Source: Faecalibacterium taiwanense (GTDB taxonomy: Bacteria; Bacillota; Clostridia; Oscillospirales; Ruminococcaceae). From it: a stretch of DNA of 64,000 nt. The notes below the pieces were generated by a model. It did not search any database, was not told the DNA's origin, and saw only the letters and a list, made by a program, of their open reading frames with translations. The position numbers and the translations under genes were made by a program. Below are positions 26,268-35,871 of this stretch, piece by piece. Positions within the stretch are counted from its first letter, which is position 1. Each line of letters begins with the position of its first letter. The stretch covers positions 1,426,001-1,490,000 of the forward strand of contig NZ_CP155552.1 of NCBI RefSeq assembly GCF_036632915.2. Reading direction: 5' to 3'.

Positions 26268-28142
26268 ATGAGAAATACACGACCGGAAAAGCAATCGCTT
26301 ACTCCTATGCAGAAGCAGGCTGTGCTGGTGTGCAGTGTGTGCGCGCTGGCAGCCATTCTGACCATTGCCATTACCATGACGCTGCTCAAGCGCGGCAAGA
26401 CCCCTGCAGCCCCGGGGGAACAGCCCTCCAGCGAGGTGCTGGTGCCGGGCGAAGAGGATATCTCGGATCACTACCAGATCAGCGAGACCTCTGCCGCCCT
26501 GCTGCCGGAGACCGCCGACGCGGGCGAGAGCTACCAGAAGGAAACGCTGTTCCTCGGCGATTCCAACACGGTGCGCCTGTACGCCAACGGCCTGATCAGC
26601 CTGCAGCAGTTCTGCGCCAAGGAGGGCATTGGCACCCATGCCGCCCTGAACGAGGGCATCGTTACCTTTAAAAAGGACAGCAGCACCTACACCATCGCGC
26701 AGGCCGTGGCCAAAATGAAGCCCCGCCGCGTGGTCATCATGCTGGGCACAAACGATACCGGCATGAGCGTGGACGAGTTCATCAAGAACTATACCGCGCT
26801 GGTGCAGGCCATTCAGGAAAGCTACCCCTACACTGACATCATCGTGAACACGGTGCCGCCGGTGCCTGCAAACCACGCAAACTACCCCCACATGGACCAG
26901 ACCAAGATCGACGACTTCAACATGGCCCTGCTGTCCATGTGTGAGCAGATGGGCCTGAAGTTCCTCAACAGCGCCGAAGCGCTGAAGGATGCCAACGGCT
27001 ATGGCCGCGAGGATTACTACCAGACCGGCGATATCCACCTGAAGCCCGTGGGCCTGAAGGCCATGCTGAGCTATCTGCGCACCCACGCTTACCAGACCGA
27101 CGACCGTCGCCCGGACACCGCCAACATCCCCACCCGCGCCGAGTATACCCCGAACCCCAGCTCTGCGGTGACAGCACCCAGCAGCTCGGAGGCTGCAGGC
27201 TCTTCCGAAGAGCAGGGTGTGCTGTATCAGGCCAGCTACCGGGTGGACAAGACCGGCGGCACCCTTTCCAGCGGCAGCGACAGCGGCAAGACATCCCTCT
27301 CCTATGAAGTGACCAGCGCCGCCCAGTCCATCAGCGTGACGGCTGTGCCGCAGGACGGCTATGTGTTCGTCAAGTGGAGCGACGGCGTGACCCAGAAGAC
27401 CCGCACCGATACGAACTTCAAGCAGAACGTGGACGTGACCGCCGTGTTTGCAGCGGCTTCCGTGCATATCAGCAGCACCGGCAAGGCCGTGCTGGGCGAT
27501 TCCTACACCTTTACCGCAAAGCTGGGCGGCAAGCACCTCACTGCCGACAGCATCCGCTGGTACGCCAACGGTGCGGAAGTGCCGCAGGCGGCGGGCAAGA
27601 CCACCGTCAAGGTGGAGATCGACCCCTCCATGCTCAATGCGACCTTTAAGGTGTACGCAGTGGCAAGCTACAACGGCTGCACCGTTACCAGCAACACCGT
27701 GAATGTGACGGTCAGCGGCGTAAGCTCCGGCAGCTCCGGCAGCTCTGGCAGCTCTGGCAGCACGTCGGGCAGCAGTTCTTCCGGCAGCACCAGCTCTTCC
27801 GGTGCATCGTCCGGCACCACCTCCGGGGCATCCTCCGGGGCTACATCCACCTCCGGCAGCTCGTCTCACAGCTCTTCCGACAGCCCGTCTCACAGCTCTT
27901 CCAGCAGTGAGAGCACGGCTTCCCCGGCAGGCTCGGCTTCTGCTTCCAACGGAACAGCCAGCTCTTCCCACAGCACCAGCTCGTCCCACGCGGACTCTGG
28001 TGAGAGCAGCTCGGCTTCCCATAGCAGCTCCAGCAGCGAGAGCAGCTCTGCAAGCTCTGGCAGCTCCCATGCGGCTTCGGAATCCAATGCCAGCAAGGAA
28101 GCCGCCAACGAGCAGTCCGCATCCACGGACTCCGCGTCCTGA
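26268..28142 (+). CDS. Membrane-anchored SGNH hydrolase with Ser-rich C-terminal stalk
   Basis: I prefer ATG 26268 (SD GGTGAG). One N-terminal transmembrane helix (about residues 18-40) is followed by an SGNH/GDSL domain: FLGDSNTVRLY (block I Ser), VIMLGTNDTGM (block III Asn) and a DIHLKPVGLKAML block V Asp-x-x-His-like segment. Next come a bacterial repeat of the InlB type (VPQDGYVFVKWSDGVTQKTR) and an Ig-like domain (TAKLGGKHLTADSIRWYANG). The last 140 residues are almost only Ser, Gly, Ala, Thr. It is likely a cell-surface esterase or deacetylase acting on glycans. Confidence 0.85.
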   Translation: MRNTRPEKQSLTPMQKQAVLVCSVCALAAILTIAITMTLLKRGKTPAAPGEQPSSEVLVPGEEDISDHYQISETSAALLPETADAGESYQKETLFLGDSNTVRLYANGLISLQQFCAKEGIGTHAALNEGIVTFKKDSSTYTIAQAVAKMKPRRVVIMLGTNDTGMSVDEFIKNYTALVQAIQESYPYTDIIVNTVPPVPANHANYPHMDQTKIDDFNMALLSMCEQMGLKFLNSAEALKDANGYGREDYYQTGDIHLKPVGLKAMLSYLRTHAYQTDDRRPDTANIPTRAEYTPNPSSAVTAPSSSEAAGSSEEQGVLYQASYRVDKTGGTLSSGSDSGKTSLSYEVTSAAQSISVTAVPQDGYVFVKWSDGVTQKTRTDTNFKQNVDVTAVFAAASVHISSTGKAVLGDSYTFTAKLGGKHLTADSIRWYANGAEVPQAAGKTTVKVEIDPSMLNATFKVYAVASYNGCTVTSNTVNVTVSGVSSGSSGSSGSSGSTSGSSSSGSTSSSGASSGTTSGASSGATSTSGSSSHSSSDSPSHSSSSSESTASPAGSASASNGTASSSHSTSSSHADSGESSSASHSSSSSESSSASSGSSHAASESNASKEAANEQSASTDSAS

Positions 28143-28197
28143 GGCTGTCACCCCGGCCTGCTGTGCCGCATAGGCTGGCAGGAAGGGAGGCGTTTGC

Positions 28198-28419
28198 ATG
28201 TATTACGAGGAACCCCGCATCCCGGCGCTGCCCGGGGAAGAGAACGTGACCGACGGCAGCGTGGATGATTACGGCACCGACTGGGAGAACGTGGACAACG
28301 GCGCGCTGGAAGAGGAAATGGCAAAGTGTGCTGCCACCCCCTGTGATGTCAAAACCACCTGCCCGGACAACGACCCGGAGCAGACGGACGTACCATCGTA
28401 CGAAATTGTAACAGAATGA
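28198..28419 (+). CDS. Small acidic hypothetical protein
   Basis: Not recognised. The 73 residues are very acidic (about 20 Asp/Glu), Pro-rich at the start (MYYEEPRIPALPGEEN) with two Cys in AATPCDVKTTC. SD GGAAGGGAGG is strong, which supports translation. It sits 55 bases after the SGNH hydrolase gene and may be its partner. Confidence 0.7.
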   Translation: MYYEEPRIPALPGEENVTDGSVDDYGTDWENVDNGALEEEMAKCAATPCDVKTTCPDNDPEQTDVPSYEIVTE

Positions 28420-28422
28420 TGT

Positions 28423-28455
28423 GAAGCCAGCTCTGTTTACGGCAGGGCTGGCTTC
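28423..28455 (+). terminator. Hairpin after the small acidic gene
   Basis: GAAGCCAGC pairs with GCTGGCTTC; there is no long T-run, so termination strength is uncertain. Confidence 0.45.
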
Positions 28456-28514
28456 TGCCTGTTGTTGAGCGCATGGCAGCTGAGGCCATGGCAGAAGGAA
28501 AAGAGGGAAGGTTT

Positions 28515-29255
28515 ATGGCAAAATATTATTGCGTGCTGTTCGATGCAGACAACACCCTGCTGAACTTTGACGCAGCCGAAAGCAAGGCACTGGCCGAAAC
28601 GCTGGTGAACTACGGCATTGAGCCGGATGCAGAAACGGTGCAGACCTACCGCACCATCAACTCGGAGCTGTGGCGGCAGCTGGAAAAAGGCCAGATCAAA
28701 CGGGAAAAGCTCATGGCGGAGCGGTTCACCCGCTTCCTCAAGGCCATTGATGCCGCCGGTGACGGAGCCGAGATGAACCGCTTCTATCTGGAACAGCTCT
28801 CCACCCACCCGGACCTGATGGGGCCGGAAGTGCTGGATGTGCTGCGGGAGCTTTCCGAGGTGGCAACGCTGGCCGTTGTGACCAACGGCTTCCAGAAGGT
28901 GCAGATCCGCCGTCTGGCCGAGAGCGGTGTGCTGAACTTTATGGAGGACGTGTTCGTCTCCGAGAAGATGGACAGCGAAAAGCCGAACCGCAGAATTTTT
29001 GATGCGGCCCTGCGCGCCCTTGGCGTGGAGAACCGCGAGCATGTGCTGGTGGTGGGCGACGGCCTGAGCAGCGACATTCAGGGCGGCGTGAATGCGGGCC
29101 TTGACACCTGCTGGTATAACCCCAGCCACGCCGAGAACCCCGGCAAGGTGGTGCCCACCTACGAGATCGCAGACCTGAAAGAGCTGTACCCGCTGGTGAT
29201 GGAGCAGGAAGAGCTGGCCAATGTGGGCCTGAAGAACCGCCGCCACCAGTGCTGA
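28515..29255 (+). CDS. YjjG-family noncanonical pyrimidine nucleotidase (HAD)
   Basis: ATG 28515 (SD AGAGGGAAGG) gives 246 residues. YjjG-type HAD marks: VLFDADNTLLNFD (DAD variant of motif I, typical), VVTNGFQKVQIRRL (II), KMDSEKPNRRIFD (III) and VVGDGLSSDIQGG (IV). YjjG hydrolyses modified pyrimidine nucleotides such as 5-fluoro-dUMP and thus cleans the nucleotide pool. Confidence 0.9.
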   Translation: MAKYYCVLFDADNTLLNFDAAESKALAETLVNYGIEPDAETVQTYRTINSELWRQLEKGQIKREKLMAERFTRFLKAIDAAGDGAEMNRFYLEQLSTHPDLMGPEVLDVLRELSEVATLAVVTNGFQKVQIRRLAESGVLNFMEDVFVSEKMDSEKPNRRIFDAALRALGVENREHVLVVGDGLSSDIQGGVNAGLDTCWYNPSHAENPGKVVPTYEIADLKELYPLVMEQEELANVGLKNRRHQC

Positions 29256-29290
29256 GCCAATAAGCGGATGGAGAACGGGATCATAAAACT

Positions 29291-31186
29291 ATGCTGATAC
29301 ATTTGGAAAAACTAGGCAAGAGCTTTGGCGAAAAGATCGTGCTGCACGATGTGACCGCCAGTGTCGAGCGGGAGGACCGCATCGGCATCGTGGGCCAGAA
29401 CGGCGCGGGCAAGACCACCCTGCTCAAGATTTTGACCGGCGAGTACCAGGACTACGAAGGTGAGTTCAGCGTGACCCATGGCGTGACGCTGGGCTATCTG
29501 GAACAGAACGCAAAGCTGGATGCCACGCTGGATCTCTACGGCGAGATGCGCTCCACCTTTGCCCCTGTGCTGGATGCCATGGCCCAGATGCAGGTGCTGG
29601 AACGCAAAATGGCCGCGCAGCCGGACGACACGGAGCTGCTGGCCCGGCACGACCAGCTGCAGAACATCGTGGATGCCGCCGACGGCTACAACATGGATGT
29701 GAACATCAAAAAGGTGCTGTCCGGCATGGGCTTTGCGCAGGATACATGGCAGAAGAACATTGCGGTGCTCTCCGGCGGCGAGCTGACGAGGCTGCGGCTG
29801 GCAAAGCTGCTGCTGGAAAAGCCGGACGTGCTCATTCTGGACGAGCCCACCAACCACCTGGACTTTGCCACCATGGAATGGCTGGAAAACTACCTCAAAA
29901 GCTATTCCGGTGCGGTGCTGGTGGTCAGCCACGACCGCTACTTCCTCGATAACGTGTGTACGAAGATCTGGGAGGTCTCCTTCCAGACCATGACCACCTA
30001 CAAGGGCAACTTCTCGGCCTACCTGCCCCAGAAGGAAGCCGCCGATGCCCTGCGCCAGAAGCAGCACGATGCAGATGTGGCACTGGCCGAAAAGCTGCAG
30101 GACTACGTGGACCGCAACCTTGTGCGCGCTTCCACCACCAAAATGGCCCAGAGCCGCCGCAGGCAGCTGGAAAAGCTGGAGATCACCGAAGCGCCCAAGG
30201 ACGAGACCAACCAGCTCAAGTTCCGGTTTGAATATGACGTAGAACCGTGGAACGAACTGGTGCTGCTCAAGAACCTGACCATCAAAATAGGGGAGTGCAC
30301 CCTGCTGGAACCCTTTACCTACACGGTGTGCCGCGGCCAGCGGCTGGTGATCGCAGGCCCCAACGGCGCGGGCAAGTCCACCCTGATGCAGGTGCTGGAC
30401 GGCAAGCGCCGCCCCTCCGGCGGCATGGTGCGGCTGGGCACCGGCGCACGGCCCAGCATCTTTGCCCAGCAGCAGAACCGTCTGGGGCAGGGCCGGGTCA
30501 TCGATGTGATCTGGAACAAGTACCCCCGCATGACCGAGCTGGAGGTGCGCAGCCATCTGGCAAAGCTGGGCTTCCGGGGCGAGACGGTGTTCAAGCCCTG
30601 CGAGGCGCTTTCCGGTGGCGAGCTGGCCCGCCTGCGCTTTGCGGAGATCGTGCTGGAACGGCCCAACCTGCTGTTTCTGGACGAACCCACCAACCATCTG
30701 GACATCTACACCCGCGAAAATCTTACCGAGGCCCTCATGGCCTACACCGGCACGCTGCTGCTGGTCACCCATGACCGCCACCTGATGAACAGTCTGGCCT
30801 GCCCCATCCTCTACCTTGAGGACGGCAAGGCCACCCTCTACCCCAGCTACGATGCCCTGATGGGCCGCAACGCCCCGGCCCCTGCCGTGCAGAAGGCCGC
30901 CGAACCGGCCAAGACCGGCTACGGCAGGGAGCAGCGCCGCCGCCGCGCAGAGCTGCGGGCCAAGATCAAAGCCTGCGAGGACGAGATGGAAGCCCGCGGT
31001 GCACGCGAAGTGGAGCTGGACAACGAGATCAACTCGCCGGAGGTGTACAACGACCCCGATCTGCTGCGTCAGAAGAGCGACGAGCTGAGCGACCTGCGCT
31101 TCCATCAGGAAGAGCTGTTTGCCGCGTGGGAAGCCGCCATGGAAGAGCAGGAAAGCTACGAGCAGAGCCAGCAGACCGAAGAGTAA
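29291..31186 (+). CDS. ABC-F family ATP-binding protein
   Basis: The 631-residue soluble protein has two ABC domains and no membrane span: GQNGAGKTT/LSGGELTRLRLAKLLL/LILDEPTNHLD, a linker rich in Arg/Lys (residues about 250-320), then GPNGAGKST/LSGGELARLRFAEIVL/LFLDEPTNHLD. The C-terminal tail is a coiled coil (about 545-631). ABC-F proteins act on the ribosome E site to relieve stalling or confer antibiotic protection; the subfamily (YdiF/Uup-like) suggests a housekeeping role. Confidence 0.92.
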   Translation: MLIHLEKLGKSFGEKIVLHDVTASVEREDRIGIVGQNGAGKTTLLKILTGEYQDYEGEFSVTHGVTLGYLEQNAKLDATLDLYGEMRSTFAPVLDAMAQMQVLERKMAAQPDDTELLARHDQLQNIVDAADGYNMDVNIKKVLSGMGFAQDTWQKNIAVLSGGELTRLRLAKLLLEKPDVLILDEPTNHLDFATMEWLENYLKSYSGAVLVVSHDRYFLDNVCTKIWEVSFQTMTTYKGNFSAYLPQKEAADALRQKQHDADVALAEKLQDYVDRNLVRASTTKMAQSRRRQLEKLEITEAPKDETNQLKFRFEYDVEPWNELVLLKNLTIKIGECTLLEPFTYTVCRGQRLVIAGPNGAGKSTLMQVLDGKRRPSGGMVRLGTGARPSIFAQQQNRLGQGRVIDVIWNKYPRMTELEVRSHLAKLGFRGETVFKPCEALSGGELARLRFAEIVLERPNLLFLDEPTNHLDIYTRENLTEALMAYTGTLLLVTHDRHLMNSLACPILYLEDGKATLYPSYDALMGRNAPAPAVQKAAEPAKTGYGREQRRRRAELRAKIKACEDEMEARGAREVELDNEINSPEVYNDPDLLRQKSDELSDLRFHQEELFAAWEAAMEEQESYEQSQQTEE

Positions 31187-31199
31187 AGGAGGGTGCAGC

Positions 31200-31889
31200 A
31201 TGCCCCAAAACAGACGCAGTTACGAAAAAACGCGCCGCATCGCCCTTTCCGGCCTGCTGTTTGCGCTGGCCATGGCACTTTCGTTCATTGAGGGCACGCT
31301 CACCATCCCGGGCCTTTTGCCGGGCATGAAGCTGGGCCTTGCCAACATCGTGGTGATGTACGCGCTGTTTTTCATGGGGCCAAGGCAGGCGCTGGTGCTG
31401 GACGTGCTCAAGGCACTGTTCGTGTTTCTGGTGTCCGGCTTCACGGCGGGCTTTCTCTCGCTGTGCGGCGGCCTTTTGTCCCTGCTGGTGATGTGGGTGC
31501 TGTACTATCTGCTGCCGGTGCGGCCAACCTGGTTCATCCTGTCCGTATGCGGCGCACTGGCCCACAACATTGGCCAGCTGCTGGGTGCAGGCGTGATCAT
31601 CTCGTCCTCGCTGTCGTTCTACTATGCGCCGGTCATGCTGGTGCTGGGCCTTGTGATGGGCGCACTGACCTCCATCACCCTCAAGGCCCTGCTGCCGGCT
31701 CTTGGCAAAATGGGCTTCTCCACGCAGGAAAAGCGGGGGAATAACCAACCGTCCATGCATCACAGTTGCATTTTGGCCGGAAATCAGTATAATAAGGAAA
31801 CAACCTGCTATTTTAAAGATAAAATCTCTTGCATACAGCGCTGCCGCCGTGGGAAAGTGCGCGGCAGCCGGGAGGTGTTTGCACTATGA
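31200..31889 (+). CDS. Gx transporter / heptaprenyl diphosphate synthase component I family, C-terminus frameshifted
   Basis: The start is ATG 31200 (SD AAAGGAGG). Residues 1-170 form a six-helix membrane protein with LGLANIVVMYALFFMG and SLCGGLLSLLVMW, the Gx transporter pattern, often annotated as hepS/component I. After FSTQEKRG the frame runs 50 odd codons of unrelated composition through the lon promoter and into lon. One added G in the GGGGG run at 31735-31739 gives QEKRGE and a stop, the likely true end. Confidence 0.85.
   Translation: MPQNRRSYEKTRRIALSGLLFALAMALSFIEGTLTIPGLLPGMKLGLANIVVMYALFFMGPRQALVLDVLKALFVFLVSGFTAGFLSLCGGLLSLLVMWVLYYLLPVRPTWFILSVCGALAHNIGQLLGAGVIISSSLSFYYAPVMLVLGLVMGALTSITLKALLPALGKMGFSTQEKRGNNQPSMHHSCILAGNQYNKETTCYFKDKISCIQRCRRGKVRGSREVFAL
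31766..31793 (+). promoter_or_regulatory. Promoter of lon
   Basis: TTGCAT, 16-base spacer, TATAAT, 92 bases before the lon ATG. It lies within the spurious tail of the preceding reading frame. Confidence 0.65.
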
Positions 31890-34344
31890 GTGAAAAAGTT
31901 ACCATCAAGGTGGAGCGCAAAAAGCTGCATCTGCCCACCATCGCCCTGCGCGGGCTGGTGGTGTTCCCCAACAATCTCGTCCACTTTGAGGTGGGCCGCG
32001 AAAAGAGCATTGCCGCCGTGGAGTGGGCAATGGCAAATAATTCCAACGTGTTTCTGGTGGCACAGAAGTCCATGGACACCACCGAGCCGCAGCAGGCAGA
32101 CCTGTTCAGCTACGGCGTGGTGGCCGAGGTCAAGCAGGTGCTGCGCGTCTCCGGGGACCTTGTAAAGGTCCTGGTGGAGGGCAAGTACCGCGCAAAGCTC
32201 AGTGCACTGGATGCCAGCGGCGATTTTCTGCTTTCGGAGGTGCGCCCGGCCCCGGTGCGCGCAGGCAAGGCCGACGATGCCGTGGAAACCGAAGCGCTGC
32301 TGCGCGCCCTCAAGGCCGGGTTTGACGAGTACCTTGGCATGAACCCGCGCCTTGGCAAGGACGTGGTGTTTGCCATCGTTTCCAGCGACGACCCCGCCTT
32401 CCTCAGCGAGTACATGCCCGCAAATCTGCTGTTCCGCTACGAGGACAAGCAGGCTGTGATGGACGAGGGCACCCTGAACGGACGGCTGAAAAAGCTCATC
32501 GAGATGCTGCGCCGTGAGTGTCAGGTGATGAAAATTGAAAAGGAGATCGCGGAAAAGGTCAACGAGTCCATGGACAAGAACCAGCGCGATTACTACCTGC
32601 ACGAACAGCTGCACATCATCAGCGACGAGCTGGGCGAGGGCGACGACACCCACGCCGAGGCCGACGAGTACCGCCGCAGGATCACCGGACTGCACCTTGC
32701 CGAGGACAGCGAGAAGAAGCTGCTCAAGGAAGTGGACCGCCTTGCCAAGATGCAGGGCTCCAATCAGGAGGCAACGGTCATCCGCACCTATCTGGACACC
32801 TGCCTTGACCTGCCGTGGAACACCTTTACGGTGGACGACCTTGATATCAGCCGCGCACAGCAGATTTTGGACCGCGACCACTACGGCCTGAAAAAGGTGA
32901 AGGACCGCATTCTGGAAACGCTGGCCGTGCGCAAGCTGGCACCGGACGTGAAGGCACAGATCATCTGCCTTGTAGGCCCTCCGGGCGTGGGCAAGACCAG
33001 TATTGCACGCTCCATCGCCGAAAGTCTGGGCCGCAAGTATGTGCGCATCAGCCTTGGCGGCGTGCGGGATGAAGCCGAGATCCGCGGCCACCGCCGCACC
33101 TACATCGGCGCGATGCCCGGCAAGATCATCACTGCCATGATCTCTGCCAAGAGCGCGAACCCCCTCATGCTGCTGGACGAGATCGACAAGCTGGCAGGCG
33201 ACTTCCGCGGCGACCCGGCCGCAGCCCTGCTGGAAGCGCTGGACCCGGAGCAGAACAGCACCTTCAACGATCATTTCATCGATATCCCGTTCGATTTGAG
33301 CCATGTGCTCTTTATCACCACCGCCAACGACCTTGGCAGCATCCCCGGCCCCTGCGTGACCGCATGGACGTGATCGAGCTGCCCAGCTACACCCGCGTGG
33401 AAAAATACAACATTGCCCGCAAGCACCTGCTGCCCAAGCAGCTCAAGGCCTGCGGCCTGACCGGCAAGGTCACGCTGAGCCAGAGCGCGCTGTACGGCAT
33501 CATCGACGGCTACACCCGCGAGGCCGGTGTGCGCAATCTGGAACGCACCATCACCAGCGTGCTGCGCAAGTGCGCCCGCAAGATCGCCGCAGGCGAGGTG
33601 GAAAGCGTCTCCGTTACCGGCACCATGCTGGAACAGCTGCTTGGCCCCCGCTTCGTCAAGCCCGACTTCCTCAACCGCACCAATGCGGTGGGTATCGCCA
33701 ACGGTCTGGCATGGACCAGCGTGGGCGGCGAGACCCTGCCCATCGAGGTGCAGGTGATGGACAACGGCAGCGGCAAGATCACCGTCACCGGTTCGCTGGG
33801 CGACGTGATGAAGGAGAGCGCTCAGCTGGCCGTTACGTGGGTGCGCGTGCACGCCGCCGAGTACGGCATCGACCCGGAAAAGCTCAAGAAGTGCGACCTG
33901 CACATCCACGCCCCGGAGGGCGCAGTGCCCAAGGACGGCCCTTCTGCCGGTGTCACCCTGACCACGGCGCTGGTGTCCTGCCTGTCCGGCATCCCGGTGC
34001 GCGGTGATGTGGCCATGACCGGCGAGATCACCCTGCACGGCAACGTGCTGCCCATCGGCGGCCTGCGGGAAAAGAGCATGGCGGCTTACCGCGAGGGCAT
34101 GAAAACGGTGCTCATCCCCAAGGACAACGAACCCGACCTGTATGAGGTGGACGACGAAGTGAAGAAGAACCTCACCTTCCTGCCCATGCAGAGCCTGACA
34201 CAGGTGCTGAACGCGGCCCTGCTCAAGCCCCAGAACGCAAAGAAGGCCAAGGCTCCCAGCCGCACCCATGCAAAGAAAAAGGCGGCAGATGCCGCCATCG
34301 TGCCGCCCACCGCAGAAAAGCCCCAGCCCGGCGCGGTGTGCTGA
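31886..34344 (+). pseudogene. lon: ATP-dependent protease Lon (LonA), frame broken by one base
   Basis: The first part (31886-33373) has the N-terminal LON substrate domain, the coiled-coil region (NQRDYYLHEQLHIISDELG), Walker [10 protein letters not shown] and Walker B LLDEIDK. The second (from about 33350) has the sensor/alpha-helical region and the protease domain with Ser in [11 protein letters not shown] and Lys in LREKSMAA. The junction is the CCCC run at 33349-33352: with five C it reads SIPGPLRDRMDVIELPSYT, exactly the Lon sequence. All catalytic residues are intact, so an assembly error is likely. An Ala/Lys-rich tail ends the protein. Confidence 0.92.
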
Positions 34345-34353
34345 GAACAATAG

Positions 34354-34487
34354 AAACCCTCTCAGTCACGGCTTGCGCCGTGCCAGCTCCCCCGAAGGGG
34401 GGAGCTTAAGGGATGTTTTCCACCAGATGAAAGAGCTCCCCCTTCGGGGGAGCTGGCGAGGAACGAAGTGACGAGACTGAGAGGGTT
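34354..34487. repeat. Long inverted-repeat element, family member A
   Basis: AAACCCTCTCAGTC at the left end is the reverse complement of GACTGAGAGGGTTT at the right; inside AGCTCCCCC and GGGGGAGCT form further stems. The arm carries the CAGTCACGGCTTGCGCCGTG motif shared with elements at 47288, 54160 and 63839. It lies between lon and ysxC and could act as a terminator or mRNA stabiliser. Confidence 0.75.
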
Positions 34488-34514
34488 TGACGTACCACAA
34501 GAAAGGAAAGCTCC

Positions 34515-35114
34515 ATGAATTACAACAAAGCTGATTTCATTGCCAGCTACGGCATTTCCAGCCAGCTGCCCGAGAGCGACCGCCCGGAGCTGAGCTTTTC
34601 GGGGCGGTCCAACGTGGGCAAATCCAGCCTCATCAATAAGCTGTGCAGCCGCAAAAACCTTGCCCGCGTGTCCAGTACGCCGGGCAAAACGGCCACCATC
34701 AATTTCTATTCGGTGGACGACTGCTACTTTGTGGACCTGCCCGGCTACGGCTACGCCAAGGTGAGCAACGCCGACCGTGAGCGCTGGGACGACCTCATCA
34801 ACAGCTACTTTGAAGCACCCCGCCACCACACCCTGCTGGTGCAGCTGCTGGACTGCCGCCACGCCCCCAGCGCCGACGATGAGCAGATGCTGCGCTACCT
34901 GCACTATCACCAGATCCCCTACGTGGTGGCCCTGACCAAGGCCGACAAGCTCAAAAAGAGCCAGCTGGCCAAGACGCTGGAAGACTTTGAGAACCTCTGC
35001 CGCCCCTATGGCTGCCAGAAGGTGGTGCTGACCAGCGGCGAGAACGGCTACGGCATCCCGGAGCTGCAGGCGGTGCTCAATGCCGCTGTGGCCGGGGAAC
35101 AGGAAGCGGAGTAA
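34515..35114 (+). CDS. ysxC: Ribosome biogenesis GTP-binding protein YsxC/YihA (EngB)
   Basis: The 199-residue GTPase has GRSNVGKSSLIN (G1), TPGKTATINFY (G2), DLPGYGYA (G3) and TKADK (G4). It is required for 50S subunit maturation. The lon-ysxC order is conserved in Firmicutes. SD AAAGGAAAG. The methyltransferase starts 3 bases after its stop. Confidence 0.96.
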   Translation: MNYNKADFIASYGISSQLPESDRPELSFSGRSNVGKSSLINKLCSRKNLARVSSTPGKTATINFYSVDDCYFVDLPGYGYAKVSNADRERWDDLINSYFEAPRHHTLLVQLLDCRHAPSADDEQMLRYLHYHQIPYVVALTKADKLKKSQLAKTLEDFENLCRPYGCQKVVLTSGENGYGIPELQAVLNAAVAGEQEAE

Positions 35115-35117
35115 ACC

Positions 35118-35867
35118 ATGGCCTACAACGAATTTGCCTATTTCTACGATGAATTCAACGGCGAAGCCGATTACGATGCCCTGTATGCCCACATCCATGC
35201 AAAGCTCAAGGAGCACGGCATCCACGACGGCATCCTTGCCGACCTTGGCTGCGGCACCGGTGAGCTGACGTTGATGCTCACGCAGGCGGGCTATGATATG
35301 ATCGGCATTGACCAGTCCGAGGAGATGCTCTGCGTTGTGCGCGATAAGGCCGAACAGCTGGGCCTTTCCGGCAGGCTGCTGCTGCTCCGGCAGGACCTGC
35401 TCAAGCTGGATCTGTACGGCACCATCCGGGGCGCGGTGTCCACCTTTGACACCTTCAACCACATCCCGGACCTCGACACCGCCATTGCCAACGCGGGCTT
35501 TTTCATGGAGAAGGGCGGGGTGTTCCTGTTCGATATGAACACGCCCTACAAGCACCGGAACGTGCTGGGCGACAACGCGTTCACCTTTGAGGAAGAGGAT
35601 GCCGCCTGTGTGTGGCGCAACCACTACGATGCCGCCAACCGCCGCGTGGAGATCACCGTGGACATCGACTACCACGAGACCGGCGAGCACTTCCACGAAC
35701 AGTTCTGCGAGTACACCTATGACCTTGACACCATCCGCACCGCGCTGGAAAAGCACGGCTTTGCGCTGGAAAGCGTCTGCGACGGCGAGACCTTCGGCCC
35801 GCTGACCGAGGACAGCCAGCGCTATTTCTTCTGCGCAGTCAAGCAGTATACACAATTGGAGGGATAA
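35118..35867 (+). CDS. Class I SAM-dependent methyltransferase
   Basis: The 249-residue protein starts MAYNEFAYFYDEFNGEADYDA and has motif I LADLGCGTGELTLMLTQAG, the acidic loop GIDQSEEML and motif IV FDTFNHI. The family (YqeM/MidA-like small-molecule type) is widespread beside hslO and ysxC in clostridia. The substrate is unknown. Confidence 0.88.
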   Translation: MAYNEFAYFYDEFNGEADYDALYAHIHAKLKEHGIHDGILADLGCGTGELTLMLTQAGYDMIGIDQSEEMLCVVRDKAEQLGLSGRLLLLRQDLLKLDLYGTIRGAVSTFDTFNHIPDLDTAIANAGFFMEKGGVFLFDMNTPYKHRNVLGDNAFTFEEEDAACVWRNHYDAANRRVEITVDIDYHETGEHFHEQFCEYTYDLDTIRTALEKHGFALESVCDGETFGPLTEDSQRYFFCAVKQYTQLEG

Positions 35868-35871
35868 CTTT

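Noticed and set aside
27720..28140. Apparent tandem repeat in the Ser-rich region
   Set aside because: Repetition is of Ser/Gly codons only, without a fixed DNA unit, so it is protein low complexity.
25647..28199. 850-codon open frame on the minus strand opposite the HAD and SGNH genes
   Set aside because: Shadow of Ser-codon-rich and GC-rich coding sequence on the plus strand; low-complexity Arg/Ala/Gly product, no SD, no family.
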